A stretch of 44,517 bases of DNA from a bacterium (GTDB lineage Bacteria; Armatimonadota; Zipacnadia; Zipacnadales; Zipacnadaceae): the NCBI GenBank assembly GCA_030602615.1, contig JAUVZM010000015.1, positions 1 through 44,517 on the forward strand, in the 5' to 3' direction. The first letter of the stretch is position 1. Each line of letters starts with the position of its first letter. Made by a program: the position numbers and the translations under genes. The notes under the pieces were generated by a model that ran no database searches, was not told the origin of the DNA, and was given only the letters and a program-made list of their open reading frames with translations. This document shows, piece by piece, positions 37,691-44,517 of the stretch.

Positions 37691-38095
37691 ACACAACCAA
37701 CACGCGACTCTCACCACTCCCCGCAGTATATGCGGGTTGTGACACTCCAAGCTCGAGGGAGAAGGGCACTCGCTATCAGCACCCGGACAACTTGACACCG
37801 AAGCACAGGTCCGAGCTGAGAAAACGGACGCAACAAAATAGAATAGGAGAAGAACCAAATCGGACCGCGAGTGTCCTCTCCCCGGCAGCTACTATCCGAG
37901 TCTCACAGGAAACCTGTAGCTGCAAAGAGGATCTGGATCGGGGAAACTGGCTGTAATAGACAACATAAGCTGTTCAGGTTGTGCCATACCAGTTTCCCCT
38001 TTCTTCTTTTCAACAGAATAATAAGGCGAACATGACTGCTGGGCCAGCCGCCTGCCCGGCGCAATGCTGGTGACAGTTGTAGGTGATGATCAACA
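37691..38095 (+). other. 405-bp gap between Flp pilins 1 and 2
   Basis: No supported gene. It contains the intrinsic terminator at 37940-38010. From 38061 it contains the upstream end of a unit that is repeated at 38341 (see the Flp repeats). CCCGCAGTATATGCGGG at ~37724 is a small inverted repeat. Confidence 0.5.
37940..38010 (+). terminator. Intrinsic terminator between Flp pilins 1 and 2
   Basis: GGGGAAACTGG (37940-37950) and CCAGTTTCCCC (37989-37999) form a perfect 11-bp stem with a 38-nt loop, followed by TTTCTTCTTTT. The unusually long loop contains ACAAC/GTTGT and could itself fold. Confidence 0.8.
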
Positions 38096-38272
38096 ATGCA
38101 CATACAACATTGGTTTGCGACGCTAATTAAGGATGAACAGGGTCTGGTAACCGTTGAATATGCCGTACTGCTTTCCGGGCTCATTGTCGGAGCAGGCGCC
38201 ATATGGCAGGTATTGGCCAGCGCTCTGACCACTCCCGCTGAACAGGCCGGACAATGCGTCAGCCCCAACTAG
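38096..38272 (+). CDS. Flp pilin 2
   Basis: 58 aa, ATG 38096 with AGGTGAT upstream. Leader MHIQHWFATLIKDEQG, then LVTVEYAVLLSGLIVGAGAI. The tail contains a single Cys (QCVSPN) not present in pilins 1 and 4. Tandem duplicate of pilin 3, including flanking DNA. Probably a minor or alternative Tad pilin, placed after a terminator. Confidence 0.9.
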   Translation: MHIQHWFATLIKDEQGLVTVEYAVLLSGLIVGAGAIWQVLASALTTPAEQAGQCVSPN

Positions 38273-38308
38273 ACGTCGCACGCCGGACGCCATAACATCG
38301 TTAAGCAG

Positions 38309-38356
38309 ATGATGCGAATGGCACACGAATTGTCTCGAGAGCAATACTTGTGGTAG
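38309..38356 (+). pseudogene. Relic of a fifth Flp pilin start
   Basis: ATGATGCGAATGGCAC-C-AATTGT matches the first ~25 bases of Flp pilin 4 (38590) with two differences, then diverges and reaches a stop after 15 codons. It overlaps the start of the pilin 3 repeat unit, so it looks like a junction left by unequal recombination among pilin genes. Confidence 0.6.
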
Positions 38357-38375
38357 TCGCAGGCGATGATCGACA

Positions 38376-38576
38376 ATGCATATCCGACACTGGTTTGTGA
38401 CGCTAATCACAGATGAAGAGGGTTTGGCAACGGTCGAGTACGCCGTACTGCTGTCGGTGCTCATTGTAGGATTAACCGTCACATGGCAGCCCCTTGCCGA
38501 CGTTATGATGAGTACGGGTGAAGAGGCCGAAGAGGTCATCGCTGCCGGTGGAGTGACGGGAGTAGGTTGCCGATAA
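38376..38576 (+). CDS. Flp pilin 3
   Basis: 66 aa. Leader MHIRHWFVTLITDEEG, then LATVEYAVLLSVLIVGLTV. The C-terminal tail is longer than in the other three and acidic (STGEEAEEVIAAGG), ending with Cys (GVGCR). Duplicate of pilin 2, with the shared GATGATC-ACAATGCA initiation region. The terminal Cys in pilins 2 and 3 could allow a disulfide between subunits (inference). Confidence 0.9.
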   Translation: MHIRHWFVTLITDEEGLATVEYAVLLSVLIVGLTVTWQPLADVMMSTGEEAEEVIAAGGVTGVGCR

Positions 38577-38589
38577 GATTGGGGAACCA

Positions 38590-38754
38590 ATGATGCGAAT
38601 GGCACGCAAATTGTGGAAAGATGAATCAGGTGTTTCAACCGTCGAGTATGCCCTACTCCTGGCTGTATTGGTGGTAGGCGCGGCCGCTGCCTGGACGGCT
38701 CTGAGTAGTGCTATTTCGGCAACAATCACTGAGGTCGCCAACACGTTCAGTTGA
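38590..38754 (+). CDS. Flp pilin 4
   Basis: 54 aa from ATG 38590 (or ATG 38593), with GGGGA upstream. Leader MMRMARKLWKDESG, then VSTVEYALLLAVLVVGAAAA, most like pilin 1 in the helix (YALLLAVLVVGAA). Short tail ending ANTFS, no Cys. It lies directly upstream of the prepilin peptidase gene. Confidence 0.92.
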   Translation: MMRMARKLWKDESGVSTVEYALLLAVLVVGAAAAWTALSSAISATITEVANTFS

Positions 38755-38823
38755 CACACAGCGCAAAGGCATGACGGTACCAAGCACATTACCGGGAAAT
38801 CTGCACACAGACGAGTGACACTG

Positions 38824-39354
38824 ATGATCACTATCATGGTAATTACGACGAGCCTCACAGTGCTGTTAGTGGCGGCAGCAGTTTATACTGACGTTCGGTG
38901 GGGTAAGATATTCAACTACCTGACTATGCCGGCAATTGCTCTGGGCCTGGTCATCAACTCACTGACCGGCGGCATAGACGGTTTCGTGCACAGCATAGAG
39001 GGCGTGGGCCTGGGGCTGGGCTTGTTTCTGGTAAGTTGTCTGTTGGGCCGGATCTTAGGGGGCGGCGATATTAAGCTGCTGATGGCCGTGGGCGCCCTGC
39101 AGGGGCCGGTTTTTCTGGCATGGACAATCTGCTGCACCGCAATTATCGGCGGTGTCTTGGCCGTAATCATTGCAGCTCGGCATGGCATACTGCTGGAGAA
39201 GATCAAAGCGCTCTTTACCAGTTGCTATATGCGGTTAACCTTCCGGGTACCAATGGAGATGGAGGACAGCGAGGCAACTCAGCCACGGCTGCCATATGCC
39301 ATTGCCATCAGTCTGGGTACGGTGGCGACGATAGCAGGGCTACACATCTTATGA
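38824..39354 (+). CDS. cpaA: Prepilin peptidase TadV/CpaA type
   Basis: 176 aa from ATG 38824 (GTG 38815 possible). Inner-membrane aspartyl protease that processes Flp prepilins. Catalytic Asp pair: VYTDVRWGKI near the start, and GRILGGGDIKLL in the GxGD motif. About five TM segments. It lacks the N-methyltransferase domain of PilD, as is normal for TadV. The C-terminal ~25 residues add a further hydrophobic segment after a charged loop (MEMEDSEATQPRLPYAIAIS). It lies among the pilins and TadE in the Tad operon. Confidence 0.92.
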   Translation: MITIMVITTSLTVLLVAAAVYTDVRWGKIFNYLTMPAIALGLVINSLTGGIDGFVHSIEGVGLGLGLFLVSCLLGRILGGGDIKLLMAVGALQGPVFLAWTICCTAIIGGVLAVIIAARHGILLEKIKALFTSCYMRLTFRVPMEMEDSEATQPRLPYAIAISLGTVATIAGLHIL

Positions 39355-39376
39355 AGGGAACGGAGGGGGACCAACA

Positions 39377-39892
39377 ATGAAGAATCACAACACCGAAAAC
39401 GAAAGAAACATGATGCGCAGCCAGCAGCGAACTGAACCAGGAAGCGTTACAGTGGAAATGGTCCTGGTCACTCCGATACTGCTGATGCTACTGTTTGGCA
39501 TCATTGAGTTTGGTCTAATATTCAAAGATATTGCCGTTATGAAGCAGGCAACGCGGGAGGGCGTCCGCTCTGCCGCCGTTGGGGAGACAACCAGCCAGAT
39601 AATCAGCCAGGTCGAAGCCAGCGCGGCGACCATGTCCCCGGAGGATCTGACCATTGAGCTTAAGTACAGGGCTTACTCAGGTGGCTGGCCTTCGTGGGAC
39701 ACCGCTCCCACACTGGGTAATATCGGCAGCGGCGAAACTGCCCAGAATGATGCTCTCCCGGGCGCTCAGATCAGAGTGCACGTCTCCTCCCCGCATCACC
39801 TAATCAGCGGCAGGCTATTCTCGGGCCTGGCTGACAACCCTGACAGCCAAACCATGACCTTGACTACCTCTTCAGTTATGCGCAGAGAATAG
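39377..39892 (+). CDS. tadE: TadE-like minor pseudopilin
   Basis: 171 aa, ATG 39377 after CGGAGGGGG. A 20-residue polar leader, then EPGSVTVEMVLVTPILLMLL and FGIIEFGLIF, the TadE signature with the conserved Glu of the pilin-like helix. The ~110-residue C-terminal domain is soluble and would be outside the inner membrane. TadE proteins are processed by TadV and are needed for pilus assembly. It starts 22 bp after cpaA, clearly in the same operon. Confidence 0.9.
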   Translation: MKNHNTENERNMMRSQQRTEPGSVTVEMVLVTPILLMLLFGIIEFGLIFKDIAVMKQATREGVRSAAVGETTSQIISQVEASAATMSPEDLTIELKYRAYSGGWPSWDTAPTLGNIGSGETAQNDALPGAQIRVHVSSPHHLISGRLFSGLADNPDSQTMTLTTSSVMRRE

Positions 39893-40112
39893 TCGTGAAC
39901 AGTTGTGCGCTCGCGACCTGCTCGTTTGTTGCTGCCTTATGCACCATCAGTGCTGAGACGCACCCCCCTGGGCAAGCCACCAGCAAGTATGCCGGTTCAG
40001 ATGGCTTCAATTCCACAGCAATTTCGCATTACAAAGATAGCCAATATTTAGTACTATTAGTCGGTTGGGCTGCACTCACAACTACCCTTGAGACTTTTAT
40101 TAGGCTCTGCCC
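39893..40112. other. Intergenic region between tadE and cpaB
   Basis: An 81-codon GTG frame (39895-40140) overlaps the following promoter and lacks a ribosome site or recognisable fold, so I treat it as noncoding. No terminator is visible. Confidence 0.5.
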
Positions 40113-40141
40113 TTTGCATTTTGCCCGGATTGTGGTATAAT
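40113..40141 (+). promoter_or_regulatory. Predicted promoter of the cpaB-cpaC-cpaE-cpaF part
   Basis: TTTGCA (40113-40118), 17-nt spacer, TATAAT (40136-40141); TTGCAT at 16-nt spacing also fits. It splits the Tad locus into a pilin/processing unit and a secretion-machine unit. Confidence 0.55.
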
Positions 40142-40231
40142 TAAGATACAATTTATGTAGTGCCGTCACGACATCATCGCAATAATCGCAGCAATCGGAT
40201 ACAGCGTAGAGATGGAAGGAGTGCTTCGCAG

Positions 40232-41164
40232 ATGAGAATGACACGGCGCTTAGCCATAGTAATTGCCGTCGTGTGCGGCCTGCTAGCAGCATTGCTGACA
40301 TATTTCTATCTCAGCAAGCTGCAAGAGCAGGCAAGGCCCATCGAGGCAGCAAAGAACGTAGAACTCGTGACGCCCCTCCGCGACATCACAGCGGGCACCA
40401 TAATCCGCAGCAAGATGCTGGGGAGTATGGAGAGACCTGCAGATCAGGTTCCAGCCGGCGCCGTGCGGTCGGCAAGCCAGATTGTCGGGCAGGCCGGGCT
40501 TGTTGATTTGCCAGCAGGCCAGCCGATTACTTCCGCTCAGGTACAATCCCCTACCCAACTTTCCTACCGCGTCCCCGAGGGTATGAGAGCGGTAACCGTG
40601 GCCATTGACCCGGTTGTCGGTGTGGCAGGATTCCTCGAGCCCGGTGACCGGGTGGACGTGGTCGCTACCTTCGAGATCGGCGAGGTGACGATAACCCGCA
40701 CGGTCCTGCAGAACATCAAGCTGCTGGCGTTAGGTACGACCGCCACAGCGGCCAAGCCGAAGAGACCCCCTGCTGAAGGCGAAGAAGCTGAGGTGGAAGC
40801 AGCGCGGGAGGAGCAGCCCAATGCCACCCTCGCCGTTAACCCCGAGCAGGCCCAGACGCTGATACTCAGCGATGCTCGCGGCAAGCTGCGCCTGGCACTT
40901 CGCCCGAAATTCGAAGACCAGTACATCGCCCTCGGGGCCATTGACACTGCTAAGGTCATCGGGGAAGAATTCGAGGAGGCAATTGCCGCTCAGGAGCGGC
41001 TCAAGCCAGGAGCACCTGAAGTAGTTCCCCCGCCAGGCCCACCGGGAGCCACTCTCACTAGAGAACCTCGGGGCCCTGCCGTTGAAGTAATTCGCGGTAC
41101 CGAACGAAAGATCGTCATCATAGGCGGCAGTCAAACCAGCTCATCAGCGCGGGGAGGCCAATAA
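40232..41164 (+). CDS. cpaB: Flp pilus assembly protein CpaB/RcpC
   Basis: 310 aa from ATG 40232, with GGAAGGAG upstream; an upstream GTG at 40160 would add an implausible basic leader. One N-terminal TM (~7-28). A SAF domain (VTPLRDITAGTIIRSKML, later GLVDLPAGQPIT) is followed by an RcpC/CpaB-type domain (VTVAIDPVVGVAGFLEPGDR, then VDVVATFE). A charged linker rich in Glu and Ala is inserted at ~175-205, and the Pro/Gly-rich tail ends SSSARGGQ. CpaB is periplasmic and thought to link the inner-membrane platform to the secretin. Confidence 0.93.
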   Translation: MRMTRRLAIVIAVVCGLLAALLTYFYLSKLQEQARPIEAAKNVELVTPLRDITAGTIIRSKMLGSMERPADQVPAGAVRSASQIVGQAGLVDLPAGQPITSAQVQSPTQLSYRVPEGMRAVTVAIDPVVGVAGFLEPGDRVDVVATFEIGEVTITRTVLQNIKLLALGTTATAAKPKRPPAEGEEAEVEAAREEQPNATLAVNPEQAQTLILSDARGKLRLALRPKFEDQYIALGAIDTAKVIGEEFEEAIAAQERLKPGAPEVVPPPGPPGATLTREPRGPAVEVIRGTERKIVIIGGSQTSSSARGGQ

Positions 41165-41167
41165 CCA

Positions 41168-43027
41168 ATGACACGACCAACCTCAACACAGCACAACTTG
41201 ATCTCCGGGCACAAGCGGTTGGGTCTGATTGGGTTAGCAGCGATACTCACCGTCGCCATAGGCAGCCCGGCACTTGCTGCGCAACAACCCAGTCTGGTTC
41301 TGCAGGAAGGCTCCAGCCGCATCTTGCAATTCGACCGAATGCGACGGGTGGCAATCGTCCAGCCGGCCATTGCTGACGTCGTGGTCTCCTCGCTCAACGA
41401 GCTATTAGTGATCGGGAAGACTGTCGGCCACACCCAGCTCTATGTATGGGACAGGGCCGGCCGGCACCAGTTCAGCGTTTCAGTGACAGCAGCGCCTTAC
41501 GCTCAAATGCTGGCAAAAGAGCTCGAGCATGTGCTGGGCGGGCAATTCCGCTACGAGGTGGTTGACGGTCGGACACTGCTCGTGGATGGCCAGGCCGCAA
41601 ATTCGATGGAGCTGGAGCGAGTGACCAAGATAATCACGGGGCTGGCTAAGAACGCCGAGGTTATCAACCTCGTAGCGCTCGAGGATGCTCAACTTACGCC
41701 CGCTCAGCAAAAGGTAAAAGCCCTGCGGAAGATGCTGGGCGATGAATTCGATTACATCGCGTGGGATGAGAACACGGTCTTGATAACGGGTCACACCGGT
41801 ACCCAGGCGCAACAGCAGCGCCTCGACGATATTGCTCAAGCCGCCAGCGGCGAGGTTAAGATAAGCAACCTGACCACAATTGATCCCAGCCAGGCCCGCC
41901 CGCCGGTAACGGAGGTCGCAACAGCTATTGGTCCCGACTACACCGTCTGGGCGTTGCATGGGAATACTATAGTAGTCGAAGGCACAGCACGCAATCAGCT
42001 AGAGAAACAGCGAGTGGACAGTCTGTTGGCTGCTTTCGCCGATGTAGAGACAATTAACCTGGTTACAGTTAGTGACACGCCCGAGGTGCCTCTGCAGGCC
42101 CACCGCGATTTGCTCCAGGCGGCTCTGGGCGACCGGTACCAGGTGCGGATAGTTGAAGGCAAGGCGCTGCTGGTCGAGGGATTGGTGGCGGACGACGAGG
42201 AGTTGGAGAACATCAGCAAGATCATTGAGCTGTTCGAACCACAGACTAAGGTGGTCAACTTGACCACCCTGGCCGACCCCGGCCGTCGTCAGGTACTGGT
42301 GCGCGCCAGGATTGTCGAAGTCAACCGCGGCGCGTTGGAAAGGTTGGGGGTCAACTGGGGACAGATCGACAGCGGGGAATTTCGAGATCAGCCGATACTG
42401 TTCCAGGTCGAAGGTCCCGGCGCGGGCAATATCTACAAGATCGGCGCCCAGGTGGAGGCCCTGGTCAACGACGACCTCGCCCGGGTTCTCTCAGAGCCCA
42501 ACCTGCTGGTCAACGACGGGGAGACGGCCACGATGTTGGCCGGTGGGGAGATACCTATTCCGGTGCCACAGACCGGCGGGATGGGGGCCGGCATCACCAT
42601 CGAGTACAAGAAGTATGGCGTGGAACTCAGCATCACGCCCCGGATCCTCCCGGGCAACCAGCAGATAGAACTGGAGGTCAAACCCAGTGCCTCGTCGTTG
42701 GACTACGCCAACGCCCTGACCATACAGGGCTTCAATATTCCCGCTCTGCGCAAGCGGGAAGCGAGCACGACGGTCACTGTCGCTGACGGGCAGACTCTAA
42801 TCATTGGCGGGCTGGTCCAGCGCGAGCAGTCGTATAACATAAGCAAGATACCGATACTGGGCGACCTGCCTATCATCGGCCAGCTATTCAGGCACAAGGA
42901 GTTCAAGGAGGGGAAGACCGAACTGGTTATCCTGGTTACGCCACAAATACTGCAGGGAGGCCCCAGCGGCATCCCCGGTGCTACCGAACCGGAGATTGTC
43001 AATCCTGAAGAGGCCATGAACCAATGA
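41168..43027 (+). CDS. cpaC: Tad secretin CpaC/RcpA with four BON-like repeats
   Basis: 619 aa, longer than typical CpaC (~450-520). The signal peptide (1-~38) ends ALAA. The pilus-and-secretin N-terminal domain follows (SSRILQFDRMRRVAIVQPAI). Next come about four ~80-residue repeats, each with a pattern like GGQFRYEVVDGRTLLVDGQA and a closing E-I/V-INLV strand: ~115-165, ~185-235, ~250-300 and ~315-370. The C-terminal secretin domain has VRARIVEVNRGALERLGVNW, ETATMLAGGEIPIPVP, PALRKREASTTVTVADGQTL and GDLPIIGQLFRH. It forms the outer-membrane channel. Three extra repeats would lengthen the periplasmic part. It overlaps cpaE by ATGA. Confidence 0.95.
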   Translation: MTRPTSTQHNLISGHKRLGLIGLAAILTVAIGSPALAAQQPSLVLQEGSSRILQFDRMRRVAIVQPAIADVVVSSLNELLVIGKTVGHTQLYVWDRAGRHQFSVSVTAAPYAQMLAKELEHVLGGQFRYEVVDGRTLLVDGQAANSMELERVTKIITGLAKNAEVINLVALEDAQLTPAQQKVKALRKMLGDEFDYIAWDENTVLITGHTGTQAQQQRLDDIAQAASGEVKISNLTTIDPSQARPPVTEVATAIGPDYTVWALHGNTIVVEGTARNQLEKQRVDSLLAAFADVETINLVTVSDTPEVPLQAHRDLLQAALGDRYQVRIVEGKALLVEGLVADDEELENISKIIELFEPQTKVVNLTTLADPGRRQVLVRARIVEVNRGALERLGVNWGQIDSGEFRDQPILFQVEGPGAGNIYKIGAQVEALVNDDLARVLSEPNLLVNDGETATMLAGGEIPIPVPQTGGMGAGITIEYKKYGVELSITPRILPGNQQIELEVKPSASSLDYANALTIQGFNIPALRKREASTTVTVADGQTLIIGGLVQREQSYNISKIPILGDLPIIGQLFRHKEFKEGKTELVILVTPQILQGGPSGIPGATEPEIVNPEEAMNQ

Positions 43028-44190
43028 TTCGAGTGCTGCTTTCGGAAAATACGCCGGGCGCCGCCGATGAGATAGCTCGCAAACTGGCCGAGGCGGATGA
43101 CATAAAGGTCGTCGGCTATGCCCGCGATGGGCTGGAAGCTGCCCAGATGACGGCGCAATTAAACCCGGATGCAGCATTGATCTACACAGATATGAGCGGC
43201 ACGGACGGCTTCCAGGCTTGTCGCATGGCCAGCCTGGCGGCCCCCCAAACCGGCTGCATACTCATAGCACCACCGGACACCAACAACCAGGAGACCTGGC
43301 AAAAAGCAATGAATTCGGGGGCCCGAGGCTTGCTAACGGCAGAGGCTAGCGCCGAGGACCTCCTTGAAGCCGTGCGGCAGGCCGGTAGCTTGACCCAGCA
43401 TATGGACGAACCTGAGTATCAATTAGTCACTGATCCCAGCAAAATGCCGGTGACTATTGCGGTGACCGGGGCCAAAGGTGGCATCGGCAAGACCACCATT
43501 GCCACCAATCTGGCCATCTGCCTGCAGAAAGAGTTTCCCAGTCAAGTGGTGTTGGTCGACTTTCTGGGGCAGTACGGGGATATACCGTTGTTGCTGGATA
43601 TGCACCCCCCAGGCGGACTGGGCGAGTTGATGTTGATCACCGAGCTAGACGCAGACATGGTGCAATCGCAACTGGCCCAGCACAGTTCAGGTCTGTGGAT
43701 TCTGGCAGCACCAAATGGTAGTGATATGAGCCGTATCGAGCCGAACATCCGCATCCCATACATCGCCGATCTAATCAGCATTTTGCGCAGCAAATACCGT
43801 TTCGTAGTCTTCGACGCCCCACCCCTGATCGGCAATATAAGCTCATATCTGTTCTCGCGCTGTAACTTCGTAGTGGTAGTCACCTACCTGGTAGACCTGG
43901 CCGCTATTCGTGATACTGGTACCTTGATTGAGACTCTGGCCAACAGCCAGAGACCCACTGAGAGCATCAAGCTGGTGGTCAACCGACGCAGCCAGCGTAA
44001 TCCATTTTCGACTGCCGATCTGCAGCAGACCGTCAAGCACGATATCGCGGTGGAAGTACCCGAAGACTCAACTGCGGTAACCTCTGCACTCAACGAGGGT
44101 ATCCCGCTGACACTAAAGGCACCAAGCTCGCCAGTGGCCCGGGCTATCCGCGGCCTGTCCAAAGATATCATAGCCGAGCTACCTAAATGA
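43024..44190 (+). CDS. cpaE: Tad pilus localisation ATPase CpaE/TadZ
   Basis: 388 aa, starting in the ATGA overlap with cpaC. The N-terminal receiver-like domain (1-~120) begins IRVLLSENTPGAADEIARKL; the phosphoacceptor position reads IYTDMSG, so an Asp is present. The C-terminal MinD/ParA ATPase domain has the deviant Walker A GAKGGIGKTTIATNL around residues 149-163, VVLVDFLGQYGDIPLLLDM and FVVFDAPPLIGNISSYL. TadZ proteins place the Tad machine at the pole or focus. cpaF follows after 101 bp. Confidence 0.93.
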   Translation: MIRVLLSENTPGAADEIARKLAEADDIKVVGYARDGLEAAQMTAQLNPDAALIYTDMSGTDGFQACRMASLAAPQTGCILIAPPDTNNQETWQKAMNSGARGLLTAEASAEDLLEAVRQAGSLTQHMDEPEYQLVTDPSKMPVTIAVTGAKGGIGKTTIATNLAICLQKEFPSQVVLVDFLGQYGDIPLLLDMHPPGGLGELMLITELDADMVQSQLAQHSSGLWILAAPNGSDMSRIEPNIRIPYIADLISILRSKYRFVVFDAPPLIGNISSYLFSRCNFVVVVTYLVDLAAIRDTGTLIETLANSQRPTESIKLVVNRRSQRNPFSTADLQQTVKHDIAVEVPEDSTAVTSALNEGIPLTLKAPSSPVARAIRGLSKDIIAELPK

Positions 44191-44291
44191 AGCCGAGGCA
44201 ACGGCAGCAGACAACATAGCGAGGACATAACATAATAGGACGCAAGCAGAATTACATACGAAGAGCCAGGTGAATCGGTGAGCTAAGCGCA

Positions 44292-44517
44292 ATGGAAACG
44301 ATTACTAATCTATACGAAGTCGAAAGCAAAGAAAAACAGGAGACTCTTGAGGAACTCAAGAGTACTGTTCATCGGCGCCTGCTGACCGAGACTGAGTTTG
44401 CTATTCTTCAGCGCATGACCCGAGAGCAGTTAGCTGAGCGTATCAGCCAATTGACCCAACAGGCTGCAGCCGACTCGGGCCTGACGCTGGGATCGCGGCT
44501 GATGGGGGGGGTCGAAC
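44292..44517 (+). CDS. cpaF: Tad secretion ATPase CpaF/TadA, N-terminal fragment
   Basis: ATG 44292, open to the window edge (75 codons). METITNLYEVESKEKQETLE, then LKSTVHRRLLTETEFAILQR, where LKSxVHRRLL is the conserved N-terminal segment of TadA/CpaF ATPases. It ends within the N-terminal helical domain, so Walker motifs are not visible; the identification rests on this motif and on position after cpaE. Confidence 0.8.
   Translation, partial: METITNLYEVESKEKQETLEELKSTVHRRLLTETEFAILQRMTREQLAERISQLTQQAAADSGLTLGSRLMGGVE

Larger units (their letters stand above)
38061..38580 (+). repeat. Tandem duplication containing Flp pilins 2 and 3
   Basis: The unit starting at 38061 (GCAATGCTGGTG) and that starting at 38341 (GCAATACTTGTG) are alignable through the ribosome-site region GATGATC-ACAATGCA, the pilin leader and the TM helix. 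Offset 280 bp, roughly 75-80 % identical over the first ~150 bases; the 3' ends have diverged. Confidence 0.75.

Noticed and set aside
39895-40140. 81-codon ORF between tadE and cpaB
   Set aside because: No ribosome site; overlaps the predicted cpaB promoter; no protein-like pattern.

Overview
The window looks like chromosomal DNA of an uncultured, GC-rich (roughly 55-60 %) diderm bacterium. A Lgt/LspA lipoprotein pathway, a Wza-like SLBB export protein and a Tad pilus secretin imply an outer membrane. PurS, YvcK, a CIRCE-controlled groESL and a Bacillus-type LexA box are traits shared with Firmicutes, Chloroflexi and Armatimonadota-like lineages. PEP-CTERM proteins are also present. An Armatimonadota-like or similar deep-branching lineage is a guess; there is no rRNA in the window to settle it.

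Layout. 1-3367 (minus): yvcK, gap and a partial pgk (central carbon metabolism). 3831-10128 (plus): ileS, a DksA/TraR zinc-finger protein, lspA, lgt, ddl and a small membrane protein with its own promoter. 10345-11736: a COG2509-like flavoprotein. 11984-14117: two PEP-CTERM proteins whose 3' ends and terminators are duplicated, among hairpin-forming repeats. 14444-17823: a lone GspF-like protein and a large secreted protein. 17954-19396 (minus): pcm and a PHP-like protein. 19515-20822: a membrane PP2C/SpoIIE phosphatase. 20900-23322: lexA, divergent from a SAM methyltransferase and a TIM-barrel-like protein, with overlapping promoters and a LexA-box candidate. 23329-25008 (minus): an SLBB polysaccharide export protein. 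25184-26648: purQ and a fused double-domain purS. 28022-31006 (minus): secA. 31312-33313: groES-groEL. 33715-36850 (minus): a TadG-like protein and a GT-C type membrane protein. 37264-44517: a Tad (Flp) pilus locus with four Flp pilins, prepilin peptidase, TadE, CpaB, CpaC, CpaE and the start of CpaF.

The most unusual stretch is 26610-27982. The last 41 bases of purS recur about 1.3 kb downstream with four differences, all synonymous where coding, as when an element integrates into the 3' end of a gene and rebuilds it. Between the two copies lie an 83-codon orphan gene and two minus-strand units with the same plan: a strong sigma70-type promoter with 17-nt spacing whose expected start point coincides with the first base of a closed 72-75-nt hairpin. 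A third hairpin of the same plan lies beyond the orphan gene. No integrase or transposase is present. I regard this as the best candidate for an undescribed small element or RNA system.

Promoter calls are by eye: TTGACA/TATAAT-like hexamers with 16-17-nt spacing. All family names come from motif recognition, not database searches.
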